Positions 11,192 through 21,175 of a DNA stretch of 64,000 nt are shown here, piece by piece; the stretch's first letter is position 1, and each line of letters begins with the position of its first letter. The notes beneath the pieces were generated by a model. It searched no databases, had not been told where the DNA came from, and was given only the letters and a program-made list of their open reading frames with translations. The stretch covers positions 1,426,001-1,490,000 of the forward strand of contig JAOWBW010000076.1 of NCBI GenBank assembly GCA_026119855.1, given 5' to 3'. This DNA comes from Campanula takesimana (lineage: Eukaryota > Streptophyta > Magnoliopsida > Asterales > Campanulaceae). Made by a program: the position numbers and the translations under genes.

Positions 11192-12167
11192 TTCTCCTCT
11201 TCTTAGAAAAATTCGACCTCAAATTTGAGTCGTTGCTTTTTGGAAACACATCGTGAAATTGTTTCTTCAATCTTCGACGAACTTTAAATTTAGTTGTACC
11301 ACGCTTCATGACATCCATCCAATCCGTCCAATAATATTGACAAATATTTTCCATGAGCAATTTCTTGATGTGCCACGGTGACGAAAAATTGCAATCAAGA
11401 ATATCAAACGGGTCTTCATAACAATAAAAACCAAAAATACCTTCTTCATTCGAAACAAAAATAGATGAACCCAGAAAATCACAAACTGCGCCCAGGTTCG
11501 GCTGAGGGTCCCCGAGCACGGTCGTGTCTTGGAATATGGCACGGTTGTGCAGAACAGTGCGCACAGGACTCCCACATCCGCCTTTATTCGCACGGTCGTG
11601 TATGGGAAACTGGCACGGTCGTGTGTGCCGCGCCGAGCTGCTGCTGGGACTGGTGCGCTGCAACACAATGGTTTCTGCTGGGTCAAAAACCTCAAAATCT
11701 TCTTCATAATTATCTTCATCAAAGATTGGTGGCTTTGACCAATCAATCACAAAGTCAGGAATCGGCGATTCAACACCGTATTCCACATTAACAGGATCCA
11801 ATCGGTCACAAAACTCGTCAGGATTAAAAGGATCGACCTCTTTCCTGCACCCAAGTTCATCGAAAGGATAGATATCCTCATCATCATCAGACCACAGATC
11901 TGACTCCGAGCCCACATTGGTGGGAACCTCCAAACACGCTAGATGTCGTTGGACTCGTGGACCCTCCACACGTTCAAGGCGACGTTGGAGTTCTTGAATC
12001 TCGAAACGCAGAAAGCGGAGTTGGAGATCTTGAATCTGTCTTCGCAATTCGTCTTTCTCGATTTCACTTAGGTAATGATGTTGATGGATTTCGTCTCCCT
12101 GGGGTTCTGATCAGCAGCCCCTACCACGATTACCACGACCACCACTTCCTCGTCCTCGTTCGGCCAT
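11192..12167 (-). pseudogene. gag start fused to pol 3' end, Ty3/gypsy remnant
   Basis: The frame from ATG 12167 encodes an Arg/Gly-rich start (MAERGRGSGGRG...) and soon stops. In another frame, 12047 onward reads a heptad-like Leu/Arg segment (RLERVEGP), then an acidic region with SDDDEDIYPF. After a GC-rich spacer (about 11480-11660) full of CACGGTCGTG words, the frame ends in NLRSNF beside the purine tract, like the last residues of plant Ty3/gypsy polyproteins. Protease, reverse transcriptase, RNase H and integrase are missing. It encodes no working enzyme. Confidence 0.65.
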
Positions 12168-12194
12168 TGATAACTAGGAACTCCTGATACCAAA

Positions 12195-12557
12195 TGATAG
12201 CAAAACAAAGGTTATGAGAATAAGACCGAACGGAATTGAAACAAGACGGGATTGAAACCCTAATAATTGCACAACGGCAAATCTATTTTTTATTAATCAA
12301 ACTCTAATTTTCGGATTACAACTTTGAGGCTATTTTATAGCACTCATAAAACTTGGAAAACAAGAAATAACATCCTAAAATAAAGCCTAACCTATAAGGT
12401 AACCTAATAGAAGTCTAAAACTACTAAATCAAGGCTAAATCTACTCTAAAACCTCTTATAATCATCCTACTACATTTAATTCCGAAAATAATAATAAAAT
12501 AACAATTAATTAAAATAAAACTCATATTTATCCCACTTTTATCATCATACTGCATCA
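12195..12557 (-). repeat. 5' LTR of the short Ty3/gypsy derivative
   Basis: Partner of 10829-11191. Next to the primer-binding site on the internal side. Confidence 0.9.
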
Positions 12558-12618
12558 TTAAACATTTTATATTAAGAATTAACTAATAAACTAAAATATA
12601 AAAATTCTAAGTTTCTAA

Positions 12619-14565
12619 CCCCTTCGAATGCACTCCAACATCTTTCACATCCGGATAAGCTAGTTGTTAATGATAAGATCCTTATAGCAATTCTTTACAA
12701 GTTTGGTGTGCCATAACCATAATTTTTCCACCAAGTTGTTGAAATAAAAAATAAATAAAGAATGACTTTATAATTGTAAAAGAATAATTAGAGTTTAATA
12801 TCATAATTCGTAAGCAATTTTATTTACCTGGATCATACTTGTTATCATTACATCGCAGCCTCTAGCTGCAATAGGCTTCCCAAAAGCTCCTTCTTTGACT
12901 TTGTACTTTGGTAACTCAACATTCATGACATCATTCATCAGGTCAAAATTTCCATGACAAATAGTCTCGAGACACTCAATAACTCCATTCGACACATCAT
13001 GATCTAACTCGATGTTGGGATCCTTATAAAAATAATAGGGATTCAATAGATAAGCCATCAAATGTAATGGGGTGTCAAGTCTATCCTTAATCTTCACGTC
13101 CATTATTTCCAAAATAGGGTCATAGTTTTTTGAATAACTATTAAGAGCCATTTTGATTTCATCCTTCACCCAAAGAATCTCCCCATGTAAAAAACCCATT
13201 GCTGGCTTTCTATCCCCATACACAAGACGAAGCACCCTAACCAATGGTGCAAAACTATCAAGCAAGATGTAACACCATTCCAAAAGGCAATAGACATCAC
13301 CGTGTTATAACATGCTTGTCCTTTCACAGATTTAGACCATTTACACTCATCCCACTCAGAGCTACAAAACATTGCCTTTAATTGAACTTTCTTCTCAACC
13401 AATCTTTGCAAACTAAGAAAGGAAGAAGCAAATCTAATGACTCCGAGCCTCACTATGTCTCTCCGTTTTGTATACGACCTTATCATTGAAAAAGTCTTAT
13501 GATGTGCATAGATGAAGATGGTCAATGCCTTTGCTTGATCAATAATTTTCTTAAAGCGAGGTAGTTTTGCAATGCCCTCGAGGACAAGATTAATCGTGTG
13601 TGTAGCACAATATGTCAAGAAAATGTTTGGCCATTTTAACCTCAATAACTTTGCCGCACCCATATTGTTCGATGCATTATCCGTCACAACTTGAACCACT
13701 TTCTGAGGGCCAATTTTCTCAATGCATTGATCAACATAATTAAAGATCATTTCACTTGTGTGTGCAACATCTGATGATTCTTTTGAAGAGAGAAAGATTG
13801 TACCTGACTTAGAATTGACACACAAGTTCATGATGCTTCTTCTTTTTCTATCACTCCAAGCATCAGTCATTAAAGAGCAACCACTCATTTCCCATTTTGA
13901 TTTATTTGGCTTCACTTTCTTTCTAGTTCTTTCAACCGCGTGTTTCAATAAAGGGTCTCTTAATTCATGTTGGCTTGGAGGTTTCCACTTTGGTCCAAAT
14001 TGACCAAGTGCCTCTGTGAAAAGCCTAAAGCTATCTAGGTCACAAGTGTTGAAAGGTATGCCAGCTTCATACACCCAATCAACAAAATAATTTTTCACAC
14101 TCAGTGATCTCTCTTTCCATAGTGCATCTTGAATGTTTTGCTCTCTCGATGTCTTTGCCACATTCAAGGAAGCTTCAGGATTTATTTCTGAGGCAAATTT
14201 GTCCATTGGACCAAGAGAACGTGGTGGTTTTGAGCCTAAAGATTCTCTCAGTTCATCTTCATTTTCTAACCCCATGATATCAACACTCTTCACCAATTCA
14301 TCTCGATAATTTGAGATATTCATTTTTTTGGATTTAACTTCGTTAATGGGCATTCAAACACTTAGATTTAGCATACGGAGAAGTTAAGTGACAAGGTTTA
14401 ACATTCCCTTTCAAGCCTGCAATATGTGCTTTAAGTCTATAAACACCTCCCGATATAAGCTTTCCACAAATGTTGCACTTGATTTTATCCAAGTTGGATG
14501 CATCAACTAACATTCCATATTCCCAACCAACATCATTAGATTTTCGTTTGGTTGTTACCTCGCTT
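12619..14565 (-). pseudogene. hAT transposase, BED finger to DUF659 and catalytic core, broken
   Basis: Read right to left: about 14565-14390 encodes a BED zinc finger (WEYG, KCNICGK, then HIAG), the DNA-binding part. A frame change near 14353 leads to a 395-codon stretch (14353-13166) with the DUF659 hallmarks MTDAWSDRKRRSIMN and VVTDNASNNMGAA, plus FLTYCATHTINLVLE, which carry the RNase H-like catalytic aspartates. A frameshift near 13270-13285 passes reading to the frame 13283-12801 (AYLLNPYYFY region). The segment 12720-12619 has SGCERCWSAFEGV, a signature of the hAT dimerisation domain, preceded by a TAA stop. At least two frame changes and one stop make it non-functional. The family works by cut-and-paste DNA transposition. 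Confidence 0.85.
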
Positions 14566-15301
14566 TGAGTCTCCGATGAAGGTAGAGACTAGCTTGGAAG
14601 ACTAGCCGGCGCATGAAGATGCCATAGTGATATAGCTTAAAAACAAACAAAGAAAGAAAGATAATGTTACTCACAGAGTCACAGTCACATAAATAAAGTA
14701 TAAAGTATAAACTATTGAAAATATAAGAGGTAGTTGAAACTTGAAATTGGAGAATGAATATGATATATACAGTTATACACAGAAAACACAGAGCATAATT
14801 TTTGAGGTTTATTGTTGTGTTATCCTGTACAAATGCTAAATCTGTAAGAGAGAGATAAATAGAGAGTTGAACTGAAATTTGAGATTTACTGTTTACTCGT
14901 TGATCCGGAGTCGCGAAGATAGAGAGTTGGAGACGACGACGACGGTCTACGATGGAGGTGACGATGGCGAAGGTGGACGACGGAGTCGATGATCGCCTAT
15001 CTCCCTTCTTTCTCAGTTTGGAGTCCTAATTAATTTCCAATTTGCGTACAGACTAAAGACTACAGAGAGAGACTCAAAACGATTTGGGGTTTTTTTTGAC
15101 GAGCGATTGACCAACGATGTCGTTCTGAGAAACGAATTAAAAAAAAAACGCTGGAGGATCTCGGCGCACAAATCCACCTAGACGGCGCCTAATCCGTCTA
15201 GAAGGCACCCAATCTGCCTAGACCGCCTAGCCGATTAACGCCTAATGTCACCGATTTGAGGCAAATCTCGGCGGCCGCCTCGGCCGATTTTTAGAACACT
15301 G

Positions 15302-15420
15302 ACTATGAGGGATACATATGTATCCTTTGATTTAAAGCATCTAATTTGGATGAGAAAGAAAACCACTTATTCAAGTAGTACAAAACTTACAGTATTAAGA
15401 ACATGAATCTCCAACATTTT
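15302..15420. other. Short spacer between the hAT element and MIR395
   Basis: No feature recognised apart from the hAT target duplicate at 15302-15309. Confidence 0.4.
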
Positions 15421-15549
15421 CCAGGTACAAGTGCCAAATGTCACCGGGAGTTCCCCCAAACACTTCAGCAGGGTTCAGCTACAAATAGCTAAAGGCTAAT
15501 GAAGCTTGATCCCGATGAAGTGCCTGAAGGAACTCTAAGGGACACCTGG
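15421..15549 (-). ncRNA. MIR395: MIR395 precursor hairpin A
   Basis: The minus strand of 15448-15468 is the 21-nt miR395 sequence, starting CUGAAGUGUUUGG and ending GGGGAACUC, with no difference from the canonical form as I know it. It lies on the 3' arm. The 5' arm (15515-15540) carries the paired star region, and the outer stem closes with CCAGGT (15421-15426) against ACCTGG (15544-15549). In plants miR395 is induced by sulphur shortage and cuts mRNAs of plastid ATP sulfurylases and the sulphate transporter SULTR2;1. Hairpin B lies 129 bases upstream on the same strand, so A and B could come from one transcript. Expression cannot be judged. Confidence 0.92.
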
Positions 15550-15677
15550 ATTTCCTTTAATTTATAGCTTCTTTTTTGCTGATATATATCTCGTGAACAA
15601 AGAAAAAATCTCAGCCAATATCTAATGACCATAGAAGTTTTAGTAGGATGCTTAATCATTGCCTTTTTAGTACTAAT

Positions 15678-15796
15678 GTCAAGTGCCATCCGGAGTTCCC
15701 CCAAACACTTCAGTAGGGTTCAGCTATCCCTAGCAGAAAATCATAAGAGAAGATTCCCCAATGATGTGTTTGAGGGAACTCTAGAGGACACTTGAC
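15678..15796 (-). ncRNA. MIR395: MIR395 precursor hairpin B
   Basis: The minus strand of 15693-15713 is the same 21-nt miR395. The star side lies at about 15762-15782 (plus GATGTGTTTGAGGGAACTC), on the 5' arm of the precursor, and pairs with few bulges. The stem base is GTCAAGTG (15678-15685) with CACTTGAC (15789-15796). This hairpin heads a unit duplicated at 18607 onward. Upstream on its strand, 16190-16668 is conserved between the two unit copies and is a candidate promoter. Same targets and role as the other miR395 copies. Confidence 0.93.
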
Positions 15797-16274
15797 TTTC
15801 CTTGATTAACTAAAGCATGTTGTATCAATAGTAGTTTGGAACCCTAATATTTATAATGAAAGTTCCTCATGCTTACTTGGTTATAGACCCATAGCCTCGG
15901 TCAATAGGAATTATTCATGAGGGAGACTAGGGAGAGGGTGGAGAGAGATTTCTTGTAAAATGTATATTCAAGATTTAACCTGGACGGAAATGTGTGTTTG
16001 ATGAGATCAATTTGTGGCCATACCTCATACTCTTTGGCACTATTCCCTATCCAATACTTATATTTCCTTGAGGATAATATCTACTGTGGGGTTAAGCTAG
16101 GAACGTTACATGGAAACTCAATTATACGTATAGTCAATACGTACAAGGTTATTGTAGCAGTGAGATTAGGTTTGATAACAAACAATCCACAACGTCAATC
16201 CTTTCACGATTGAGGTACACTGGGAATATTGACAGTTCTGGGACGGTACACTGGGAATATTGACAGTTCTGGGA

Positions 16275-16284
16275 CCAGGTTCAT
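16275..16284 (-). promoter_or_regulatory. EIL/SLIM1-type (UPE-box-like) site, copy 1
   Basis: The minus strand reads ATGAACCTGG. ATGAACCT fits the EIN3-like consensus AYGWAYCT, and the longer word resembles the core of the UPE box of sulphur-starvation genes. It lies 479 bases upstream of hairpin B and is retained in the other unit copy. Function is inferred. Confidence 0.45.
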
Positions 16285-16677
16285 TTGGATCAACTACAAG
16301 AATTATATGGAAACTCGATCATACTTATGTAATACGAGGTTATATTAGCTGTTAGATTAGGGTTGATTGTGCATATGAAAGAAAAGCTGAGATTGAAAGT
16401 GATGGGTCAATTCAATTGTTGTGAGAACATGATTGAAGAAAGCTAGAATGGATGGCCACTCACAACTCAGTTTTGATTCTCTATCTAGCCCATATTCCTG
16501 ACCAGGTTCAGTCCCAGTAGAATTTTTCCAAACGCCTCTCTCACTACTGGTTGTTCCCAAATCTGAACATATGGACCGCTTAGCTGAAAGTTGGAGAGAG
16601 AGAGGAGAGATATGGAGAATGAATATCTAGTACCTTGTCCAGAAAACTGTACCATATCTAACCAAACTAAAATTGAT

Positions 16678-17144
16678 GAGTTGGTCTCCTGTAAAATGCG
16701 TTTTTCCTAGTGGTTAGGAAAAACGTGTTTTTCAAAACCTTCTGGCTATCACTTTCAAAGGTTCTGGCTGTAAATCTCATATCCAGAAGACTTTATATTG
16801 ATTTCCAGAAGGCTTTATACTGATATCCAGGACTCTTCTGGCAATCACTTTCAAAGGTTCTGGCTATCAATCTCATCCAGAAGGCTTTATATTGATATCC
16901 AAAACCCTTCTGGCTATCACTTTCAAAGGTTCTGGCAATCACTTTCAAAGGTTCTGGCTATCAATCTCATAACCAGAAGGTTTATATTGATATCCAGAAC
17001 CATTGATAAGTTCCAATTATTTACAAAAATGCCACCGCGCGTTTTTTTAAGAAGTTCCACATATTTAAAAAAATGCCACCGCGTTTTTTTAAAACACGTT
17101 TTTCCTAGGAGTTACAAAAAACATGTTTTTCCCAAGATTTTGTG
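16678..17144. mobile_element. MULE-like non-autonomous element, copy 2
   Basis: 467 bases with the same termini as the copy at 3577 (GAGTTGGTCTCCTG, CCAAGATTTTGTG). The 9-base duplication is AAAATTGAT (16669-16677) and AAAATTGTT (17145-17153), one mismatch. It sits inside the duplicated MIR395 unit, upstream of hairpins A and B. The internal TTCTGGCTATCACTTTCAAA array has a different number of units from the other copies. Confidence 0.85.
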
Positions 17145-17417
17145 AAAATTGTTATGAATGAAGAGGTCTCAAACGACAGCAAGTAAAACTTTCTTCTTGT
17201 TTTTCAACAACTTAATACAATGGCAAATAGCCACTTACCACCCAAACTATTCTCTCTAGAATTTCATTTAGTAAACATTTGCAGGTAGGTTTAGTGGTAC
17301 ATATTATAAATATATAAGTTCAAACCAAATTATGATTTCAAAAAGGATTTTTTATTACAACACGTTGGTAGCAACAAATTGAGCTTATAGGACTGAAAGA
17401 ACAATAAAATGGATACA

Positions 17418-17630
17418 TGGCATTAATCCGTAAATTGTCGCAACAATGTCGGAAGAATAGTACCAAACATTATTGAATCGCGCACGATTGCCAGTGAATG
17501 ATCTTCAATTCTCGTTGAATCACGCACGATTACCGATAATTGGCATCCAAAAGGAATTAAATCACTTTTCGGGAATAAATAGTGAACACACAATACCAAA
17601 GTAATATTAATCAAAGCTAATTTTCGGAAG
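17418..17630 (-). mobile_element. LTR fragment of the Ty3/gypsy family seen at 3028-5849
   Basis: Aligns with 4391-4590 (shared ATTGCCAGTGAATGATCTTC, TAATATTAATCAAAGCTAAT). Only the middle of the LTR is present; no PBS, purine tract or target duplication. Confidence 0.75.
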
Positions 17631-18605
17631 AGATAAGTCAATGGCATGTACTACACCCTCTATTACACCAAATGTTACATACTCTCCTTTAACAACATAA
17701 TACAGATAGTGCAACTTGGTTGGATGATGTTAAATTTCATAAACGGAATGTTAACATGACAAACCAACTCGTTAAATAAACTAACAGTCATTAAAAAAGT
17801 AACACCCATTTCATCTATTCCTCATTAATCTCCTCCCTTGCATGTTTATTCAAGCCAACAAAAATGGTGAATTAATGAACACTTTTATTCAAGAAAACCC
17901 TTCTTATCATATAATCATCTCATTATCCATAAAACTAAATAACAAGTTGTGACTTGTGCGGTTCAAACTTCTTTTTTCTTGTCGGGAGACTTTTTTGGAT
18001 TTTATTATATTCTAATTTCTCGTTAAATAGACACATCTAACTAATACTCTTTCCGGCCTCAAAATGAATGACCTGATTTACTCGATCATATATTTTTGGG
18101 CAAACGTAGTACGTAGTTTGCTAGTTACTACACCTTCCATTCCTAAATTAGTATCTGTTTTTTTTTAAATGGTTATAAAATGAATTACCAATTTTTTTTT
18201 TAAAGTTGCTAAGTCCTCCCTCAACATATCACATGTTGCTACTTAAATTGACAACACACTATAATATATTTATGAACTTAAATCTTTTACAAAACAACTC
18301 GAGCATATCGAGATTTTTTATAGTCTGAACTACTGAACAACTTAGAATTTGACTGATCACAAAAATATTTATCAAATCAACCCCTGTTAATGCCAGGAGA
18401 GGCGTGAAAAAGTGATGATGCTCTTCGAACAAATCTGACTATCATCAATCAATGATGATGCCAAAAACGTTCGGCTTATCACGTTCAATCAAAAAAAAAA
18501 TTTATACAAGTATGGCGTCAAGCACACCAAACTCCTATTTATGTTTTTTTTCGGCTCAAACCAAACATCATTGATCTTGAAATTTTAGTACGATTCTCCA
18601 TTTGT
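17631..18605. other. AT-rich spacer between MIR395 units
   Basis: No gene seen. 18036-18170 has words like CTCTTTCCGGCCTCAAAATG and CACCTTCCATTCCTAAATTA that recall decayed mariner MITE ends, too degraded to call. Confidence 0.35.
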
Positions 18606-18614
18606 GGTACTAAT

Positions 18615-18733
18615 GTCAAGTACCAACTGGAGTTCCCCCAAACACTTCAGTAGGGTTCGACTATCCCTAGCTGAAATTCATAAGAGAAGATTCCCCAAGG
18701 AAGTGTTTGAGTGAACTCTAGAGGACACTTGAC
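18615..18733 (-). ncRNA. MIR395: MIR395 precursor hairpin C
   Basis: The minus strand of 18630-18650 is again the 21-nt miR395. The star side is plus GAAGTGTTTGAGTGAACTC (about 18699-18717), differing from hairpin B at a few positions while the mature sequence is unchanged, as expected for a microRNA under selection. The stem base is GTCAAG (18615-18620) with CTTGAC (18728-18733). Its upstream flank is the second copy of the duplicated unit and is cut at 19499 by the 14-kb copia element. That leaves about 770 bases of original upstream sequence. Confidence 0.93.
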
Positions 18734-18845
18734 TTTCCTTGATTTACTATAACATGTTGTATTTACAGTTTGAAACTATTTATAATGAAAATTCTTCGTG
18801 GTTACTTGGTTAAAGTTCCACGGCCTCCGTAACACGTGTATTCAG

Positions 18846-18858
18846 ATTGAACCTGGAC
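18846..18858 (+). promoter_or_regulatory. UPE-box-like ATTGAACCTGGAC near hairpin C
   Basis: The 13 bases ATTGAACCTGGAC match the right-hand part of the UPE box as I remember it. The site is 113 bases upstream of hairpin C, in opposite orientation to the gene. The equivalent in copy 1 (15973-15985, ATTTAACCTGGAC) has two changes. Confidence 0.35.
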
Positions 18859-19107
18859 TGAAGTGTGTGTATGATGAGAAGTTGAGAATATGTCAAGACT
18901 AACTTGTGACCATATCTCATTTTTTATGCTGCCACTATTTCCTACCATACTTATATGGAGTATATGCTAATATGCTTCCTCAGGGATTATTTACAATGCT
19001 CATTTAAGGTTAAAAATTATTGAGATTTCTAAGAGGTACATACCAAAAAATCCACAACGTCAATCCTTTCACGATTGAGGTACAGTGGGAATATTGACAG
19101 TTCTGGA

Positions 19108-19117
19108 CCAGGTTCAT
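19108..19117 (-). promoter_or_regulatory. EIL/SLIM1-type (UPE-box-like) site, copy 2
   Basis: Identical ATGAACCTGG, 375 bases upstream of hairpin C. A second TGAACCTGG is conserved further upstream in both units (16502-16510 and 19351-19359). Confidence 0.45.
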
Positions 19118-19499
19118 TTGGATCAACTAGAAGAATTATATTGAAACTCGATCATACTTATGTAATACGAGGTTATATTAGCTGTTAGATTAGGGTTGAT
19201 TGTGCATATGAAAGAAAAGCTGAGATTGAAAGTGATGGGTCAATTCGATTGTTGTGAGAACATGAATGAAGAAATTAAAGCTAGCTAGGATGGATGGCCA
19301 CTCACAACTCAGTTTTTATTCTCTATCTCATATCTACCCCATATTCCTGACCAGGTTCAGTCCTAGTAGAATTTTTTTCAAAGGCCTCCCTCGCTGCTGG
19401 TTGTTCCCAAATCTAAACAGATGGACCGCTTAGCCGAAAGTTGGAGAGAGACAGAGAGAATGAATATCTAGTACCTTTTCTAGAAAAATGCAACATATC

Positions 19500-20939
19500 T
19501 GAAAGGCCCTTGTTTGAATTGCAAATGATCAGACAGCTATGGTTTGGCTTAGATGTCAGATATTTGAAGAGTTGTGCAGCGGAATATATATATATATATA
19601 TGGTTTGAAATAATGATAGGACAATTAACACAATGAAATAATGCAAGAGTGTGTGTGTGATTGCAGAAGAGGAAATAACACAACAAGATTTAAAGTGGTT
19701 CAGAGTTCACTCCTCCTACATCCACCCCCACTGTCAAACTTTGACAAGTGAGATCAATTTATTATACTCTTAATCAACAAGAATTACAAAAATTGATAGG
19801 TAAGTTCCTTGAACTTCCTCTTCCTAATTAGTACAGTCAACTAGGGATACACTTAAAGTACAGTCTTAAGTGCTTTTACAACTTGAAGTACAGTCTCAAG
19901 ATTTACAACATAAATACACTCAAAGTACAGTCTTGAGTGTTTACAAAATATTTATACACCTAAAGTACAGTCTTAGGTGTTTACAATCATACACTTAAAT
20001 TACAGTCTTAAGTGCTTTTTCAACTTGAAGTACAGTCTCAAGATTTGCTAATTGTGAGTTATCACACTGAGGTTGTTGTAGTAGAAACAGGGGCTGAAGG
20101 TTTGGATTTGGTATGATGTTTGATGGGTAGGGATTGATGTGTAAGGTTTGAATTAGGAGGAGTGTAAGGGGAAAGGGAAAGGGTGTTTTTGGATTGTCAA
20201 AAAGGGGTTGTTTGTGCAGAGGATGAAGTCTTATATTTATACACATTAATGTAGCCGTTGGAATATGACTGTTGCAGCACCATTAATGTGTCTTTGACTG
20301 GTCTTTGCCCCACTTGTCCACTTGCAGGTCTTCATTGAGCTGGATTGAGGGAATGGCTTCCAGAAGGTCTTCAATGGTGGTCTTGATAGCTGTGAAGATA
20401 CGGGATCCATCTTGGTTGAGATTGTGATAGCAAAGGATGAGACAGAACAATGGTTGTCTGATGAAGAAGCCATAGCTGTCAGATCACAACAAGGCTTAGC
20501 TATCAGAGATGATCTTCAATATGGGTGGAGGATCTGTTTAAAGATCTTGATGGCTTAGAACAGATATATGATTCATGTTTTTGTAGTAGTACAATCAATG
20601 TAAGAATGAGAATCATAGCTGTCAGACTCACAGTTGTTAGATAAACTGAAGCCTTAGCTGTCAGTTTTTACTATGGCTTAGATCATTAGTTAAGACATGT
20701 ATTTGATTTGAATAATGTAAACATGTAATTAACTTATTGTTCTCAGCCATTTTGAGTTACATAACTGTTGAGTAACAAGATGAATATGAGTGTTGATTTG
20801 GTCAGTTATCATCTTAACTGTCAGTCATGACTGACAGTTATGACTGACAGTTTTCATCTTTTGATATAAGCCCTGTTCCTTATATATTCCTTTATCAAAA
20901 CCATCTAACTATGACTTTGATCAAAGTTAGGTCCTAACA
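19500..20939 (-). repeat. 3' LTR of copia copy 1
   Basis: 1440 bases ending, in plus, GTCCTAACA. On the minus strand it begins TGTTAGGACCTAAC and then the palindrome ACTTTGATCAAAGT. It contains the hairpin array 19823-20042 and a 24-base palindrome at 20816-20839. It differs from 32223-33676 mainly in the length of an AT run and a few substitutions. Confidence 0.95.
19823..20042 (-). repeat. Seven-hairpin array in the LTR (copy 1, 3' LTR)
   Basis: Same array as described at 49326-49545, in reverse orientation. Each hairpin carries AGTACAGTC (plus strand) as the loop, flanked by changing inverted stems. Confidence 0.85.
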
Positions 20940-20960
20940 ATTTCCCCCTTTTTGGTAAAG
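20940..20960 (-). other. Polypurine tract of copia copy 1
   Basis: On the minus strand AAAAAGGGGGAAAT directly precedes the 3' LTR start TGTTAGG. This is the usual primer site for plus-strand DNA synthesis. Confidence 0.85.
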
Positions 20961-21175
20961 GAAGATATATTTAGAACTTGTCTTCACAGTTAATGATAAG
21001 AAAGGTATGAAATTAGATAATTCAGGGATTCTCAACATTCACAAGTACTTTTGAATGAAATAGAAATACTTGAATGTAACTCAAAGAAGAGATGTTTAGG
21101 TATTATATCCATCAATACCAAAAAAATTGTTTCAAACACCAAAATACAACAATCATTTCAATACACCATAAAGGG
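20961..21175 (-). other. 3' untranslated stretch of copia copy 1
   Basis: About 215 AT-rich bases between the stop of the long sense ORF and the purine tract. No feature seen. This stretch is deleted in the second copy. Confidence 0.6.

Larger units (their letters stand above)
10829..12557 (-). mobile_element. Short Ty3/gypsy derivative inserted in the hAT intron
   Basis: The direct repeats 10829-11191 and 12195-12557 (363 bases each) are almost identical and are bounded TG...CA. On the minus strand the right copy is the 5' LTR, followed by PBS-like TTTGGTATCAGGAGTTCC (12177-12194). The left copy is the 3' LTR, preceded by the purine tract AAGAAGAGGAGAA (11193-11205). Only about 1 kb remains inside: the start of gag and the extreme 3' end of pol, so it is a large internal-deletion derivative that would need helper enzymes. 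No clear 5-base target duplication was found. The near-identity of the LTRs suggests recent insertion. Confidence 0.85.
9472..15301 (-). mobile_element. hAT transposon, both ends present, transposase dead
   Basis: The termini CAGTGTTCTAAAAAGCG (9472) and the complement of CGATTTTTAGAACACTG (ending 15301) form the inverted repeat. An 8-base duplication flanks it with one mismatch (ATTATGAG 9464-9471, ACTATGAG 15302-15309), the size hAT makes. The subterminal zones (9481-9530 and 15160-15290) are rich in CCTAGGCGG/CCGCCTAG words, as in hAT elements that bind transposase there. It encodes a BED/DUF659/dimerisation transposase on the minus strand in broken form. The 5830 bases include a 1.7-kb Ty3/gypsy insertion in an intron. 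A mariner-like relic (about 9555-9672) and poly-C and poly-A tracts (9549, 9967) are also inside. Confidence 0.9.
15669..17400. repeat. Duplicated MIR395 unit, copy 1 (split by a MULE-like element)
   Basis: 15669-16668 aligns along most of its length with 18606-19499, and 17150-17400 (after the element 16678-17144) aligns with 33720-33987. The unit carries a MIR395 hairpin at one end. In this copy, about 31 bases ending TTCTGGGAC are repeated in tandem at 16213-16275; copy 2 has only one. Confidence 0.85.
18606..19499. repeat. Duplicated MIR395 unit, copy 2, proximal part
   Basis: Matches 15669-16668 with small indels. The best-conserved stretch is 19050-19480 (against 16190-16660). It stops at ACATATC, the target site of the copia element, and resumes at 33677. 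Confidence 0.85.

Noticed and set aside
15421..18733. TAS3/miR390 or another microRNA family
   Set aside because: The 21-mer agrees fully with miR395, and the precursor layout (mature on the 3' arm, short loop) fits that family.
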